A model generated the notes under the pieces. That model worked only from the letters and a program-made list of their open reading frames with translations. It made no database searches and was not told where the DNA came from. Shown here one piece after another: positions 44,159-53,768 of a stretch of 64,000 nucleotides of DNA; position 1 is the first letter of the stretch; each line of letters opens with the position of its first letter. This DNA comes from Verrucomicrobiota bacterium (GTDB lineage: Bacteria; Verrucomicrobiota; Verrucomicrobiia; Verrucomicrobiales; Akkermansiaceae): NCBI GenBank assembly GCA_026397725.1, contig JAPLUI010000119.1, positions 1 through 64,000 of the forward strand, read 5' to 3'. The position numbers were made by a program, and so were the translations under genes.

Positions 44159-47100
44159 TTACGGCGTGGCAACCACCAGGCGGCAGAACCGCATCCCGGA
44201 CGACAGGGTCAAGCGAAGGGCCGGAGGACCGGTGAGGACTTCGATCTTCGGGTCGCCCGGCAGCACGTCGGTCCAGCCAGCAAGGTCGCCGGACACCTGG
44301 AACAGGTAAGTGGCCAGGGCCGCCGGATCATACGGGATGGTCCAGGTCCAAGTGCCGGCGGTGTCCACCAAGGCCGGCAGCGTGGCCGGGCTGGCCTGTG
44401 TCCCGCCCATGAAGAACTCGACGCCGTTGGGCACGCCGTTGTTGTTTGAGTCCGCGCTCGCGCCTCCACTCGCGCCGTTGGCGGTCTCCCAGGTGCCGTA
44501 GCTGGTGCCGGTGCCAACAAAGGTGAAGGTCAGTTTGATGTTCGAGGCCTCCTCATTCAAATATCCGGCCGCCTGGATGTGATAGGTGGTGCCGCCTGTC
44601 ACCGGCAGGGTCATGGTTTCCTCTACGCCGGTATCCTGCGGATTTCCGTCAGGCAAGCCGGTCAGTGCCGTCAGCGCATTGACTGCAGTCCCGGTATGGA
44701 TCCCAAGCATTGCATCCCACTCACCCCCACCGACCCTGGTCGAGCCCACGGTGCTGATGGTGTAACTGCCGTTGGACGGGGCGGTCCATTTGAACCAGAC
44801 CGTATGGGTCGCTCCATTGATACCGGGTTCGCCCGGTTCGAGGGTGGCATATCGGTTGCCGGTGCCGGTCTGGATGCCACCGGTGCCCGGCAAGGCGATC
44901 GCATTGGCGAAGTTGTCGTTCGGCGGCGGACCCGCGACTGCGACCGTGACCTGATAGACCTTCTGGGTTCCATCCTCGGCGGTAACGGTGTAGGGCACCG
45001 GCGTGGCCACCGAGCCGGTGAAGTCCTGCGGCCCGGTCGGGGCGTAGCCGGCCAAGGGGGAAACGACCACGGTCGGAGTGAGCGCGGATACAGGCGTGCC
45101 AGGCGGGAGCGTGACGAGGACCGTGTTCGGCGAGCCCGGGGTAATCACGCCGGAGACTCCTGCCGCGGTGAAGCTCACCATGTCACAAGCCGTGCTGGCA
45201 GCAGCCTTGGTGACCGTCACCTGATAAGTCTGGATGGCGCCACTCTCGGCGGTGACGATGTATTCCACCGGGACGGCCTGCGAGTTGCTGAAGTCCTGCG
45301 CCCCGGTCGGGGAGAAGGTGGCAAACGCGGAAATCGTGACGGCGGGAGTGAGCGCGGTCAGTGGCGGCGCACTATACGGAACCGTGAGTGAGACCGCATT
45401 CGGTGTGCCTGGGGTGATCACGCCGACCGCGGTTCCGTAATTGAAGCTCACCAGGTTGCAGGCCGGGCTGCCACCCACGGGAACCTCCAGGATCCCCGAA
45501 ATGGCGTAGATCGGCTGCGGGAGCCCATGGATTGCGTTTTCATAATTCCCCGACACCCAACTCCCATCAGTGCTACTCGCGAGGCCGTTTTGGATCCAGC
45601 CACCGTCCTGAGTGATCAGGGCATTGCCGGCACCTCCATTGCCACCGTCGAGCCAGGCCCCAGTCCATACCCGGAGCTTGCCGTCATATGTGGATGCCGG
45701 CGGCACGCCGCCGAGTTCGGTGATGTTGATCGGGTTTTGAATGGTCGCGTCCCACAGGTCGGAATACCCATTGGCGATCCGCACGCCGGCCAAATTATAG
45801 ATGGGCACACTGGTGGCGGCGTTGGCAACGGGATCGGTCGCCGTATTGGTCCTGGCGTTGCTGTTAGGAGTGGTCGTCGAAATGATGGCTTTCCATGTGG
45901 TGGCACCAATGGCGCTGAGTTCAGGTGCTGCCGTAGCCGCGCTGGTGGCGAAGGCATCGTAATCGGCAACGGAGGTGAACCAAGGCGGGTTGGTACCGTG
46001 ATTGCTGCCGCCCGAATACGTTTTGGTGCTGGTCACAAACACCAGGCGGTATTTGTCGCCCGGGTTCAGGCCCCGCGGCACCGTGATCGGGGCATTCAAC
46101 ACCGACACCGTATAGGTCTGGGTGGTGGTTCCATCCTGCGCGGTGATGGTGTAGTCTTGCGGGGTGGTGAAGTCACGCGTCGAGCCGGATGGATAACTCA
46201 CGTCTTCCGTGGCACCTGGCGACACCGTGTAGGTGGGAGAGAGCGCCGTCACATTCGTGCCGAGCGGCACCATCAGGGTGACGTTGGTGCTGCTGATCCC
46301 GCCGGAATAGCTGCCCGCCTTGAACGTCAGCATGTCACACGCCGAACTGGCGGGTTCAACCGTGACCGTCGCGGCATAGTCCGTGTGAGATCCACCGGAA
46401 GTGACCGTGTAGGTGACCGTCTTGGTGGACTCAGTGAAGCCCGCGTTCGCTCCCGAAGCCGGCAGGACAGTGGCCCCGCTGGAAACCGTGCAGGTCGGAT
46501 TGATCGTGGTAAGGTCCGTGCCATAGGGCACCGTGAGGGAGACCGTCTTGAGTCCCTGATCGATCACGCCCAAGTGGGAACCCCAGATGAAGGTTATCAG
46601 GTCGGTGCCCGGGAGGGGCACGGTCAAGAGCCCCGAAATGGCGTAAATCGGCTGCAAGTCGCCGTGGATGTCGTTGTCATAATTTCCGTTAGCGATCCAC
46701 CCGGTGGTGGAATCCGCGGAGCCGTTAATGATCCACCCGCCACTCTGAGTGATCAGGTTGAATCCGTTAGGGCTAACGCCCCCGGTCCATACCCGGTACA
46801 CGTTGCCCCTCTGAAGGACCGGGCCCCCGCCGAGTTCGTTCACGTTGATCGGGTTTTGAATGGTCCCATCCCACAAGTCGGCATTGTGATCCGCGACCCG
46901 CCGGCCGCTCAGATTATAGATGGGCACGCCCGTGCTCGACGACGGATTCGTGCCGGTGTTGTCCTTCGCGTTGCTGTAAGGGGACTCCGTCGTGATGATG
47001 GCCTTCCAAGGGGTGGAAAGGGCGGCCAGCGCGGGAACCGCATTGGCAGTCGTGGTGGCGAAGGCATCGTAATCGGCAACGGTGGTGAACCACGGCGGGT

Positions 47101-48262
47101 TAGAACCGTGATTGCTGCCGCCTGAATACGTCTCGGTGCTGGTCACAAACACCAGGCGGTATGGGTCGCCCGGGTTCAAATCCGCCGGGACCGGCAGGAT
47201 CTGGCCCGGGGCCGCCAGCACCGGATGGACGGTCACGGAATAGTCAACGGGGTCTCCTGCCGAGGGGGTGACGGTGTAGGTGACCGTCTTGTTGGCGGCA
47301 GTGAAGCCCGCGTTCGCTTCCGAAGCCGGCAAGACGCTGGCACCTGCGGACACCGTGCAGGTGGGATTGATCGTCGTCAGCTCCGTCGTGTGGACAACAT
47401 ACAAATCGACCGTTTTCGCGGTCTGGTTGATCAGCTCGGTATAGCCGCTCCAGGTGAAGGTCATCAGGTTGGCGGACGGGGTGTACTCGTTGATCGTGAA
47501 GTCAACGTCATCGATCATGTTCGCATCGTCGGCGACACCGTTGATGTTGTTGTCGTCATCGGCCCACAGCACATACATTGTGCCGTTCCATGCCAGGGGC
47601 GAACTCAGCGTCACGGTGGCACTCAGCGCAGTGGTCGGTGGTGCCACGTTGTCGGTGTTGCCGCCGATTGGCGAAACGCAGAGGTCATTGATTGCAGTCC
47701 AACTGCCCGCCGCTCCCGTCATGCTATAATAGGCACGCAACCCGGACACCTCCTCGCCTCCGCCTGCGGAACTGTTGTCGAACCGGCTGACATTGCAGGC
47801 GATGCCCAGCTTGGTGATCGGGCTGCCCGAGATGTTCTTGAGCGTGGCCATCAGGACGCAACCCTTGGACGTGCCGGCCGGCCGCATCTGGAGCAGGTGC
47901 CACGAGGTGTTGCGGCGTGCCGCTACGTTGGCACTCGGCCCGGGGTTGGCGGTGGTTGCCGAGGTGGGCAACGCGGTGGTGAACGAACTCGCAGCGAGCA
48001 GGCCTACGGCCGTGTCCATGGTCGCCGCATCCGTGACGTCGCCCGGTGCGCCGGTCCACGTCATGGTGGACCACTCGGTCACCGCCGGCGTGGCGGAAAA
48101 GTTGTTCACGCCGCTGCCGGATTGATCGATATTGATTGCCGCGTGCGCGGCCGGGGCGAGGGCCAGCGTGGCCATTGCCGCCACAGCGAGGGCACATTGT
48201 CGGATGGAATCCCGGGGATTGATGATCTTCTTCAGGATATGGATATTCATGGTGTTTTTCAT
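44159..48262 (-). CDS. Giant secreted modular protein with DUF1554-like and PPC modules
   Basis: 1367 residues, signal peptide to ~41 (Ala-Leu-Ala-Pro-Ala-Ala-His-Ala); a start at 48250 is equally possible. Order: an N-terminal jelly-roll-like domain (~42-260), beta-sandwich repeats with paired Cys (Cys-Thr-Val-Ser), a DUF1554-like module (~357-545), more sandwiches, a second DUF1554-like module (~725-927), further sandwich repeats, a PPC-like module (~1112-1250; Asn-Asp-Asn-Phe-Ala-Asn-Ala) and the Gly-Val-Glu-Phe-Phe-Met-Gly-Gly C-terminal module. No catalytic motif seen. Probably a surface adhesin or glycan binder. It shares modules with the gene downstream and its PPC plus C-terminal modules with the GH101-like protein at 14072-17536. 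Confidence 0.75.
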   Translation of the reverse strand: MKNTMNIHILKKIINPRDSIRQCALAVAAMATLALAPAAHAAINIDQSGSGVNNFSATPAVTEWSTMTWTGAPGDVTDAATMDTAVGLLAASSFTTALPTSATTANPGPSANVAARRNTSWHLLQMRPAGTSKGCVLMATLKNISGSPITKLGIACNVSRFDNSSAGGGEEVSGLRAYYSMTGAAGSWTAINDLCVSPIGGNTDNVAPPTTALSATVTLSSPLAWNGTMYVLWADDDNNINGVADDANMIDDVDFTINEYTPSANLMTFTWSGYTELINQTAKTVDLYVVHTTELTTINPTCTVSAGASVLPASEANAGFTAANKTVTYTVTPSAGDPVDYSVTVHPVLAAPGQILPVPADLNPGDPYRLVFVTSTETYSGGSNHGSNPPWFTTVADYDAFATTTANAVPALAALSTPWKAIITTESPYSNAKDNTGTNPSSSTGVPIYNLSGRRVADHNADLWDGTIQNPINVNELGGGPVLQRGNVYRVWTGGVSPNGFNLITQSGGWIINGSADSTTGWIANGNYDNDIHGDLQPIYAISGLLTVPLPGTDLITFIWGSHLGVIDQGLKTVSLTVPYGTDLTTINPTCTVSSGATVLPASGANAGFTESTKTVTYTVTSGGSHTDYAATVTVEPASSACDMLTFKAGSYSGGISSTNVTLMVPLGTNVTALSPTYTVSPGATEDVSYPSGSTRDFTTPQDYTITAQDGTTTQTYTVSVLNAPITVPRGLNPGDKYRLVFVTSTKTYSGGSNHGTNPPWFTSVADYDAFATSAATAAPELSAIGATTWKAIISTTTPNSNARTNTATDPVANAATSVPIYNLAGVRIANGYSDLWDATIQNPINITELGGVPPASTYDGKLRVWTGAWLDGGNGGAGNALITQDGGWIQNGLASSTDGSWVSGNYENAIHGLPQPIYAISGILEVPVGGSPACNLVSFNYGTAVGVITPGTPNAVSLTVPYSAPPLTALTPAVTISAFATFSPTGAQDFSNSQAVPVEYIVTAESGAIQTYQVTVTKAAASTACDMVSFTAAGVSGVITPGSPNTVLVTLPPGTPVSALTPTVVVSPLAGYAPTGPQDFTGSVATPVPYTVTAEDGTQKVYQVTVAVAGPPPNDNFANAIALPGTGGIQTGTGNRYATLEPGEPGINGATHTVWFKWTAPSNGSYTISTVGSTRVGGGEWDAMLGIHTGTAVNALTALTGLPDGNPQDTGVEETMTLPVTGGTTYHIQAAGYLNEEASNIKLTFTFVGTGTSYGTWETANGASGGASADSNNNGVPNGVEFFMGGTQASPATLPALVDTAGTWTWTIPYDPAALATYLFQVSGDLAGWTDVLPGDPKIEVLTGPPALRLTLSSGMRFCRLVVATP
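46630..47190. repeat. DUF1554-like module DNA, near-identical to 39312-39895
   Basis: Partner of the module in the neighbouring gene; see that entry. Confidence 0.8.
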
Positions 48263-48532
48263 GGCTGGTATTGGGGTTGGTTGGTTGGTTGGTTGGTTGG
48301 TGGTTGGATGGTGGTTGGTTGGTTGGTGGTTGGTAGGATGGTGGATGTCAGGAGCCGTTTGTTCGGCGGTGCAGGGTGTTTCATTGTTTGTTAGAGTTCA
48401 GGATTCAGGTTGTGGTGGATTGAGGCGGCAGGCGGGAGTTCCGGCGGCCGGTCTTCAGACATGGCCGACAGTCGAGGTAAGAATCGGGCGGATTGCGTTT
48501 TCCTGCAATACCCGCAAATGGGGGTAGTCGGG
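48252..48532. repeat. Dispersed twin-hairpin element, copy 3, with TTGG-rich leader
   Basis: Matches copy 2 along its length: TTGG/TGG short repeats (48275-48345), GGAGCCGTTTGTTCGGCGGT, TTGTTAG, GGCCGGTCTTCAGACATGGCC and the hairpins (ATTGCG/TGCAAT with one mismatch, 48492-48509; TACCC/GGGTA, 48509-48526). It is the 5' region of the giant gene starting at 48262. Confidence 0.85.
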
Positions 48533-48544
48533 AAGCATGGGCTG

Positions 48545-48730
48545 AGGTAGGGCGGACCGGCCTCGGGACGCCCACTGGTCCGCCCGCATGGGCGGCGCCA
48601 AGGAGCGGGGCATGGCCCGTCGATGAAACCTCGCCCTCAGGGGTAAAGTGGGACCAGCGAGGCCGCTGGTCCCAACCGGCCGCTGGTCCTTGCCGGTTTT
48701 CGCTCCGGCACCGCTATGAATCATCTATCC
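48545..48730. repeat. Intergenic repeat, copy 2 (partner 43990-44150)
   Basis: Same blocks in the same order as copy 1: the GCCCGCATGGGC hairpin, CTCGCCCTCAGGGG, GTGGGACCAGCGAGGCCG and ATGAATCATC. It lies past the 3' end of the DUF4143 ATPase gene. Confidence 0.8.
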
Positions 48731-48812
48731 CATTTGCCTTCGGCCATGCCAGGAAGCTGGTTCGGCCGGTTTAACGAAGCGGCACCCGTCATCCCGCGCC
48801 TGATTCCAACCA

Positions 48813-50141
48813 TCAGCCAGGTGAAGCCAGCGTCAACAGGGCTGGCAGGCTTTGGAGCGCGTAGAGCGGGATATTGAGCACGCGCCCGTCCAGTCGCAGG
48901 TTGCGGAGGGAGGTCCGGATGGCCAGGGGCGGCGCGTATTTCGAGGCGTAGAAGGCCAGGCTCTTGGAGCGCACATTCACGCCGGCCTTGACTTCCAGCG
49001 GCAGCACCGAGCCTTCCCGCTGGAGCAGGAAATCCACCTCGGCCTCTCTGCCGACATTCCGCCAGTAGTAGAGCGCGCCATCCGCCATGGCGATCAACTG
49101 CTGGGCCACGAGATTTTCGACAAACGCCCCGTGGTAATCCGTCAGGACCGACAAGTCACTGCGCATGCCATCGGCCGGGATTCCCGCCAAGGCACCGAGC
49201 AGTCCCACATCGCACGCGTACACCTTGAAACTGGTGCCATCGGCATGGGCCTTGAGGGGCGGCTTGGGCGTGGCCACATGCAGACAGCGGTGGATCAGTC
49301 CCGCGTTGGCCAACCAGGTCAGGGCATTCTCGTATTCGCGCGCCCGCGCACCCTGCCGCGCCACCGCAAACAGGAACTTCTTGTTTTCGCGGGCGAGCTG
49401 GGCCGGGAGCGATTCCCATAACAGAGACAATTTCGGGATGTCCGTCGGTGGCGCGTGCTTCGCGAAATCGAGCGCGTAGGAGTCCAGGATCGCACGCTGG
49501 ACGACCCGGCTGTCTCCGCTCCCGGCGTGCTCCGCGGTGTTCCGCAGCACCGCCTCGGGCATTCCCCCCACCAGACAATAGCGCCTCAGCAAGTCTGTTA
49601 GTCCGTGGTGCAGGGCGTCGGGCAGCGGTTCGATCCGGTCGATGCCCTCCAGGTACGCCCGGTAACCGGTTTCGCCCACCGCATCCAGGAACTCGTAAAA
49701 ATTCATCGGATGCAGATCCATGAAATCCACCTTGCCCACGGGAAATGACTTGGGCCGGGACATCCACACGCCAAGCAAGGAGCCGGCGGCGGCGAGATGG
49801 TAGTGATTGGCCTGCTCCTGGAAATACTTCAGGGAATTGAGCGCCTCGTTGGACGCCTGAATCTCGTCGAGGAGGATCAGGTCATCGGTCGGCCTGATCT
49901 CGCTCCGGCCATACAATGACAAGTCCCTGATGATGCGCTCGGGGGCGAGATCGCCGGCAAACAGCGACCCAAGACGCGAATCCTGCTCGAAATTGAAATA
50001 ATGGCACCGCCGGTATTCGCGTGTGCCGAACTCCCGTAAAATATACGTCTTCCCCGTCTGCCGCGTGCCGCGCAGAATCAGCGGCTTCCGGTGGACGGAG
50101 TTTCGCCACCCGAGCAATTCCCGGTAAATGTCCCGTTGCAC
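48813..50141 (-). CDS. AAA_14/DUF4143 family ATPase
   Basis: A 442-residue cytosolic P-loop ATPase. Walker A Gly-Thr-Arg-Gln-Thr-Gly-Lys-Thr near 25; Walker B Leu-Ile-Leu-Leu-Asp-Glu-Ile-Gln near 87; the DUF4143 C-terminal half ends with Glu-Val-Asp-Phe-Leu-Leu and Leu-Pro-Leu-Glu-Val-Lys-Ala-Gly near 367-385, a PD-(D/E)XK-like arrangement. The role of this family is unsettled; members are frequent, mobile in gene content and often broken, and a link to defence or toxin-like function has been suggested. It is divergent from the histidine-kinase gene. The intact copy contrasts with three damaged relatives in the window. Confidence 0.88.
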   Translation of the reverse strand: MQRDIYRELLGWRNSVHRKPLILRGTRQTGKTYILREFGTREYRRCHYFNFEQDSRLGSLFAGDLAPERIIRDLSLYGRSEIRPTDDLILLDEIQASNEALNSLKYFQEQANHYHLAAAGSLLGVWMSRPKSFPVGKVDFMDLHPMNFYEFLDAVGETGYRAYLEGIDRIEPLPDALHHGLTDLLRRYCLVGGMPEAVLRNTAEHAGSGDSRVVQRAILDSYALDFAKHAPPTDIPKLSLLWESLPAQLARENKKFLFAVARQGARAREYENALTWLANAGLIHRCLHVATPKPPLKAHADGTSFKVYACDVGLLGALAGIPADGMRSDLSVLTDYHGAFVENLVAQQLIAMADGALYYWRNVGREAEVDFLLQREGSVLPLEVKAGVNVRSKSLAFYASKYAPPLAIRTSLRNLRLDGRVLNIPLYALQSLPALLTLASPG

Positions 50142-50343
50142 GCACCAAGACTACCCTCCATCTCCCAAACGGTCAAGCGGAAAGGCGGAATTGCGTGACA
50201 ATCGGCCATTCCAACCCCGAATAAAATGTGAGCATGCGCCTATAACACTGACTTTGTCGATCCTCACCAGGAGAGACTGCATTGCACTTGCCCCGGAAAA
50301 CTTCGCTCTTGATCCGGCAGCGGCGTGCGGTAGCGTGGCCGCC

Positions 50344-51873
50344 ATGCGGCACGGCACATTGGGAAGCGGCGTACAAGGCGGCCGTTGGGCGGCGCGGGCC
50401 TGGTTGCTCGCGGGGCTGTTAGGCGGTGCGTTGCCCGCGTGCGGAGAGGAGTTGTGGCGGATGCCCGGTCCGTTGCTGGCCCATGACAACGGCGATGGGG
50501 CCGACGTGTTGCACGGGGCGGTCAAGCCTCAGGACGATACGTCCAGCGCCGCGCTCTACTTCAAATTCACCGTGGATCCGCTTGCGGACGTGTCCGTGGA
50601 TATCGACGCACCCTACCAGGCCGGCCTGACGCTCTATGAGCGCGACAAGGAGCGGCTCGGGGTGGGCAATGGCTTGGCCCCCCACGCCTATGGCGCGTTC
50701 AATGTGGCAACCCAAGGCTTGGTCTGGGCGCCCTACGCGCGAATCTCAGGGAAAAACGACTACGACTTCAACTTCCAGCCGGAAGCCGCTGTTGACAGGC
50801 CGCGCCGGGGGATCTTGCGCACCATCGTGGTCGAGGTGCAGTTTGTTCCCGGCGACGACGATCAGGTGACGGTCTGGTTGCAACCGGACCTCACTCCCGG
50901 CAACAGCAAATTGAGTCAGCAGGCCGGCCATGTCACTCGTTTCAAGGCCAATTGCTCCTTTGACGAGTTGCGCCTGATCCATCGCGGCGGCGGCGACGGC
51001 TGGGAGTTCAGCGACCTGGCCGTCGCCACCTCGTTCGACGATTTCGTGGCACCGCGCTTCTGGCACCGCTGGTGGGTGATTGCCTTGTCGGCACTGGTCC
51101 TGAGTAGCGGCATCGCCGCCGTCGTGGTCTTCAGGGAACGCGTTTTGGCCCGGCACCGGATCCGGCGGGCCGAAGGCGAGCGGGCGGTCGTGCAGGAGCG
51201 GACGCGCATCGCGCAGGACATCCATGATGAATTGGGCGCGAGCTTGGCGCAAATCGGCTGGCTGGCCGATCTGGGCGGCGGCGGCGAGCTTTCCGGCTCC
51301 GGCGCGGCGGAGGCCCGCGGCAGTTTTGCCTCCATCGCGCAGCGTGCCCGCGCCGTGGTTGCCGCGCTGGACGAGATCGTCTGGGCCGTGAATCCGCACA
51401 ACGACAATCTGCCGCAACTCGCGGACTACATCGGCCGGTTGGTCGATGAGTGTTCCCAGACCGGTCAGACCCGGTGTCGGAAGGAAATTCCGGAGAATCT
51501 GCCCCCGGTCGCCATCCGCGCGGAATCGCGTCACAACCTGACCCTGGTCGTCAAGGAGGCGCTGGCGAACACCCTGCAACATGCCGGTGCTGCAGGCCTC
51601 TGGTTGCGCTTGAAGTGGGAGGAACCGAATCTGGAAATCGTCGTTGAAGACGACGGTTGCGGATTTGACCCGGCCACGACCGACGAAAGGGGCAACGGCC
51701 TGCGCAACCAGCACGCACGCATGACCAAGATCGGCGGCGAAGTGGATGTGCGCAGTGTGGCGGGACAGGGTACCAGCACCCGCATCCGGCTGCGCCTGGC
51801 ACCGGATGCCGGCCCGCCGGCACGGGGGCCGACTGGAAGTTCTCAAGACCCGCGGCAGCCCGACCCGTCATGA
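50344..51873 (+). CDS. NarL-type sensor histidine kinase
   Basis: About 509 residues. I start at 50344 (Met-Arg-His-Gly-Thr) because the signal or membrane anchor (Trp-Leu-Leu-Ala-Gly-Leu-Leu-Gly-Gly) follows. An extracytoplasmic beta-rich sensor domain (~30-240) precedes a transmembrane helix (~242-264), a HisKA_3 box with Asp-Ile-His-Asp-Glu-Leu-Gly near 292 and a HATPase domain (Asn-Thr-Leu-Gln-His-Ala-Gly near 409; Asp-Asp-Gly-Cys-Gly-Phe near 436). The response-regulator gene overlaps its end by 4 bases (ATGA), so the two are a translationally coupled pair. The signal is unknown; the sensor sandwich resembles modules of secreted glycan-binding proteins. Confidence 0.88.
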   Translation: MRHGTLGSGVQGGRWAARAWLLAGLLGGALPACGEELWRMPGPLLAHDNGDGADVLHGAVKPQDDTSSAALYFKFTVDPLADVSVDIDAPYQAGLTLYERDKERLGVGNGLAPHAYGAFNVATQGLVWAPYARISGKNDYDFNFQPEAAVDRPRRGILRTIVVEVQFVPGDDDQVTVWLQPDLTPGNSKLSQQAGHVTRFKANCSFDELRLIHRGGGDGWEFSDLAVATSFDDFVAPRFWHRWWVIALSALVLSSGIAAVVVFRERVLARHRIRRAEGERAVVQERTRIAQDIHDELGASLAQIGWLADLGGGGELSGSGAAEARGSFASIAQRARAVVAALDEIVWAVNPHNDNLPQLADYIGRLVDECSQTGQTRCRKEIPENLPPVAIRAESRHNLTLVVKEALANTLQHAGAAGLWLRLKWEEPNLEIVVEDDGCGFDPATTDERGNGLRNQHARMTKIGGEVDVRSVAGQGTSTRIRLRLAPDAGPPARGPTGSSQDPRQPDPS

Positions 51874-52541
51874 AACAGCCGATCCGGATCGCGATGGTCG
51901 AGGACAATGCCGGCGCGCGTGCCACGCTGCGGAGGCTCTTTGCCGATGCCGACGATTTTCGCGTGACTGCGGTGTGCCCGAATGCCGAGACCGCGCTGAA
52001 ACAGATCCCGGCCGCAGGCTGTGATGTGGTGCTGATGGACATCAACCTGCCGGGCATGAACGGCATCGACTGCCTGCGCGGTTTGAAGGCCCGGATGCCC
52101 GAAGTGAAAGTGGTGATGCTCACCGCTTATGACGACAATGAGAAATTGTTCGGCTCGCTGCTGGCCGGCGCGGACGGCTATCTGCTGAAACGGCTGGCAC
52201 GCGTGCCGTTGCTGGAGGCGGTGCGCGAGATCGTCACGGGAGGTGCCCCGATCTCCCCGACGATGGCCCGCCGGATGGTGGATTACTTCCATCGGCTCAA
52301 AGACCTGCAAGTGGCACCGGGCCCCGCACCCACCGCGCCGGAATCGGACGTGGAGTACCTGTCCGTCCGCGAAAAGGATCTGCTGCGACTGCTGGCGGAC
52401 GGCTTGTCGCTGAAGGAGGCTGCGGGGGAGATGGAACTCTCCTGGCAGACGGCCCGCAGCTACACCAAGAAGATCTACCAGAAGCTCCACGTGCACAGCC
52501 GGACCGATGCCGTGTTGAAGTATCTCGGGCGCAGGAGCTGA
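51870..52541 (+). CDS. NarL/LuxR-type response regulator
   Basis: 223 residues. Receiver domain with Val-Glu-Asp-Asn at the start, phospho-acceptor Asp in Val-Val-Leu-Met-Asp-Ile-Asn-Leu-Pro-Gly-Met-Asn-Gly near 56, Thr-Ala-Tyr-Asp and Lys-Arg (switch residues). The C-terminal LuxR helix-turn-helix contains Leu-Ser-Val-Arg-Glu-Lys-Asp-Leu-Leu and Lys-Ile-Tyr-Gln-Lys-Leu-His-Val-His-Ser-Arg-Thr. It is the partner of the overlapping kinase. Targets are not evident locally. Confidence 0.92.
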   Translation: MKQPIRIAMVEDNAGARATLRRLFADADDFRVTAVCPNAETALKQIPAAGCDVVLMDINLPGMNGIDCLRGLKARMPEVKVVMLTAYDDNEKLFGSLLAGADGYLLKRLARVPLLEAVREIVTGGAPISPTMARRMVDYFHRLKDLQVAPGPAPTAPESDVEYLSVREKDLLRLLADGLSLKEAAGEMELSWQTARSYTKKIYQKLHVHSRTDAVLKYLGRRS

Positions 52542-52701
52542 GTAGTTCATCGTTGCCAAACCCGGCGGCCTGCACCGCAGCGGCGATGGACACGACCGGC
52601 GCTGGAAGCAAACCCTCCCGCCGCCGTCTTCTGGGGCCCGGGTCTGATGTTCACGCTTGGCTAAGAACACGCGAGAGTTGGCCGGCCAGATCGAAGGGGA
52701 T

Positions 52702-53672
52702 CTACAGCAAGCGGTAGCACACGCGCGTGCCTTGCGTCGTCTTGACCTCGACCTCGGTTACCGAGGGGAGGTCGGCATTGACGCGCACGGCCAGTTTCAA
52801 GTCGCGCAGGGCCATGAAGTGATGCAGCGACTTGAGGCTGCCGGTGGTTCCGGCCTTGACTTCGAGCGGGACGATGCGGGAGCCGTGCTGGACCAGATAG
52901 TCCACTTCGGCACCGGCACCGCTGCGTTCGCTGTTCCAGAAATAGAGCGCGTGCTCGGCGAAATGCGGCAGGGAGGCGCGCAGGCCTTGACCCACCGCTT
53001 GCTCGGCCAGGCCGCCCTCGTTGACCCGCACCAGTCCGGCGAGATCAGAGGCGCGTTCGAGGGTGAGTCCAAGCGCGTCACACAGCAGTCCCGAATCAAG
53101 GAAGATGACTTTGAACACCCGCTCCCGGATGTCCCCACCCAGGGGCGGTCCCATCCCGGTCGCGGCTTGGACCCGGGTGGCCAGTTTCGCGCGGCAGAGC
53201 AGTTCCAGCGTCTGGCGAATGGCTGCGGAGCGTTCCCCGTCCGCAACCCGAGCGTACTTGAAGATCCGGCCCAGCATTCTGGGAATGGCGTCCATCACCC
53301 GGCCGACTTGGGCCACCGGCACCCGGCGGGAGTATTTTGAAAAATCGTCGCGCAAGGTTCCCAGCATCGCGTGCTGGACTTGGGCGCATTCCAGCATCGA
53401 TTTGCCCTCGATCCAGCGATGCACGACCGCGGGCATGCCGCCCACCATGAGGTAATCACGATAGCATTCCGACAAGCGGGCATGGGCGACCGGGTGCATC
53501 CCGGCGTCCGGTGTCCAGCGGGTGATTTCCAGCAGCAATTGCGCTTCTCCCGCTGAGCCAATTCCCGCACCAGCCAGGTCTTGCCAACCTGCCGCGCCCC
53601 TCGCAAGACCAGTGCTTGTCAGTTCGACTCCTCCAGCCACTGACTCAGAATCCCCATGCTCGTGCGGTTCAT
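52702..53672 (-). pseudogene. Broken AAA_14/DUF4143 ATPase
   Basis: From ATG 53672 the frame reads Met-Asn-Arg-Thr-Ser-Met-Gly-Ile-Leu-Ser-Gln-Trp-Leu-Glu-Glu-Ser-Asn, then TGA, then in frame Gln-Ala-Leu-Val-Leu-Arg-Gly-Ala-Arg-Gln-Val-Gly-Lys-Thr (Walker A). After Arg-Glu-Leu-Ala-Gln-Arg-Glu-Lys-Arg the homology jumps frame to Ser-Glu-Cys-Tyr-Arg-Asp-Tyr-Leu-Met-Val-Gly-Gly-Met-Pro and continues to the normal end with Glu-Val-Asp-Tyr-Leu-Val and Leu-Glu-Val-Lys-Ala-Gly. So it has a nonsense codon plus a deletion removing Walker B and the lid. A family relative is intact at 48813-50141. Confidence 0.85.
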
Positions 53673-53768
53673 GCATCAACAATGAAGCATGGTCATCTTT
53701 TCGCAACAAGAATCACAAAACAACCCCTGATTTTGTCGAACTTGCCACGGGGTGACAACGATCTCTTG

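Noticed and set aside
45527..47125. 532-codon open frame opposite the giant modular gene
   Set aside because: It repeats whenever the DUF1554-like module repeats on the other strand, so it is a by-product of that module's codon pattern.
48275..48345. TTGG repeats as a phase-variation switch in the giant gene
   Set aside because: The tract is upstream of the start codon rather than in the reading frame, and is part of a dispersed element; a promoter-spacing effect is possible but I have no promoter to support it.
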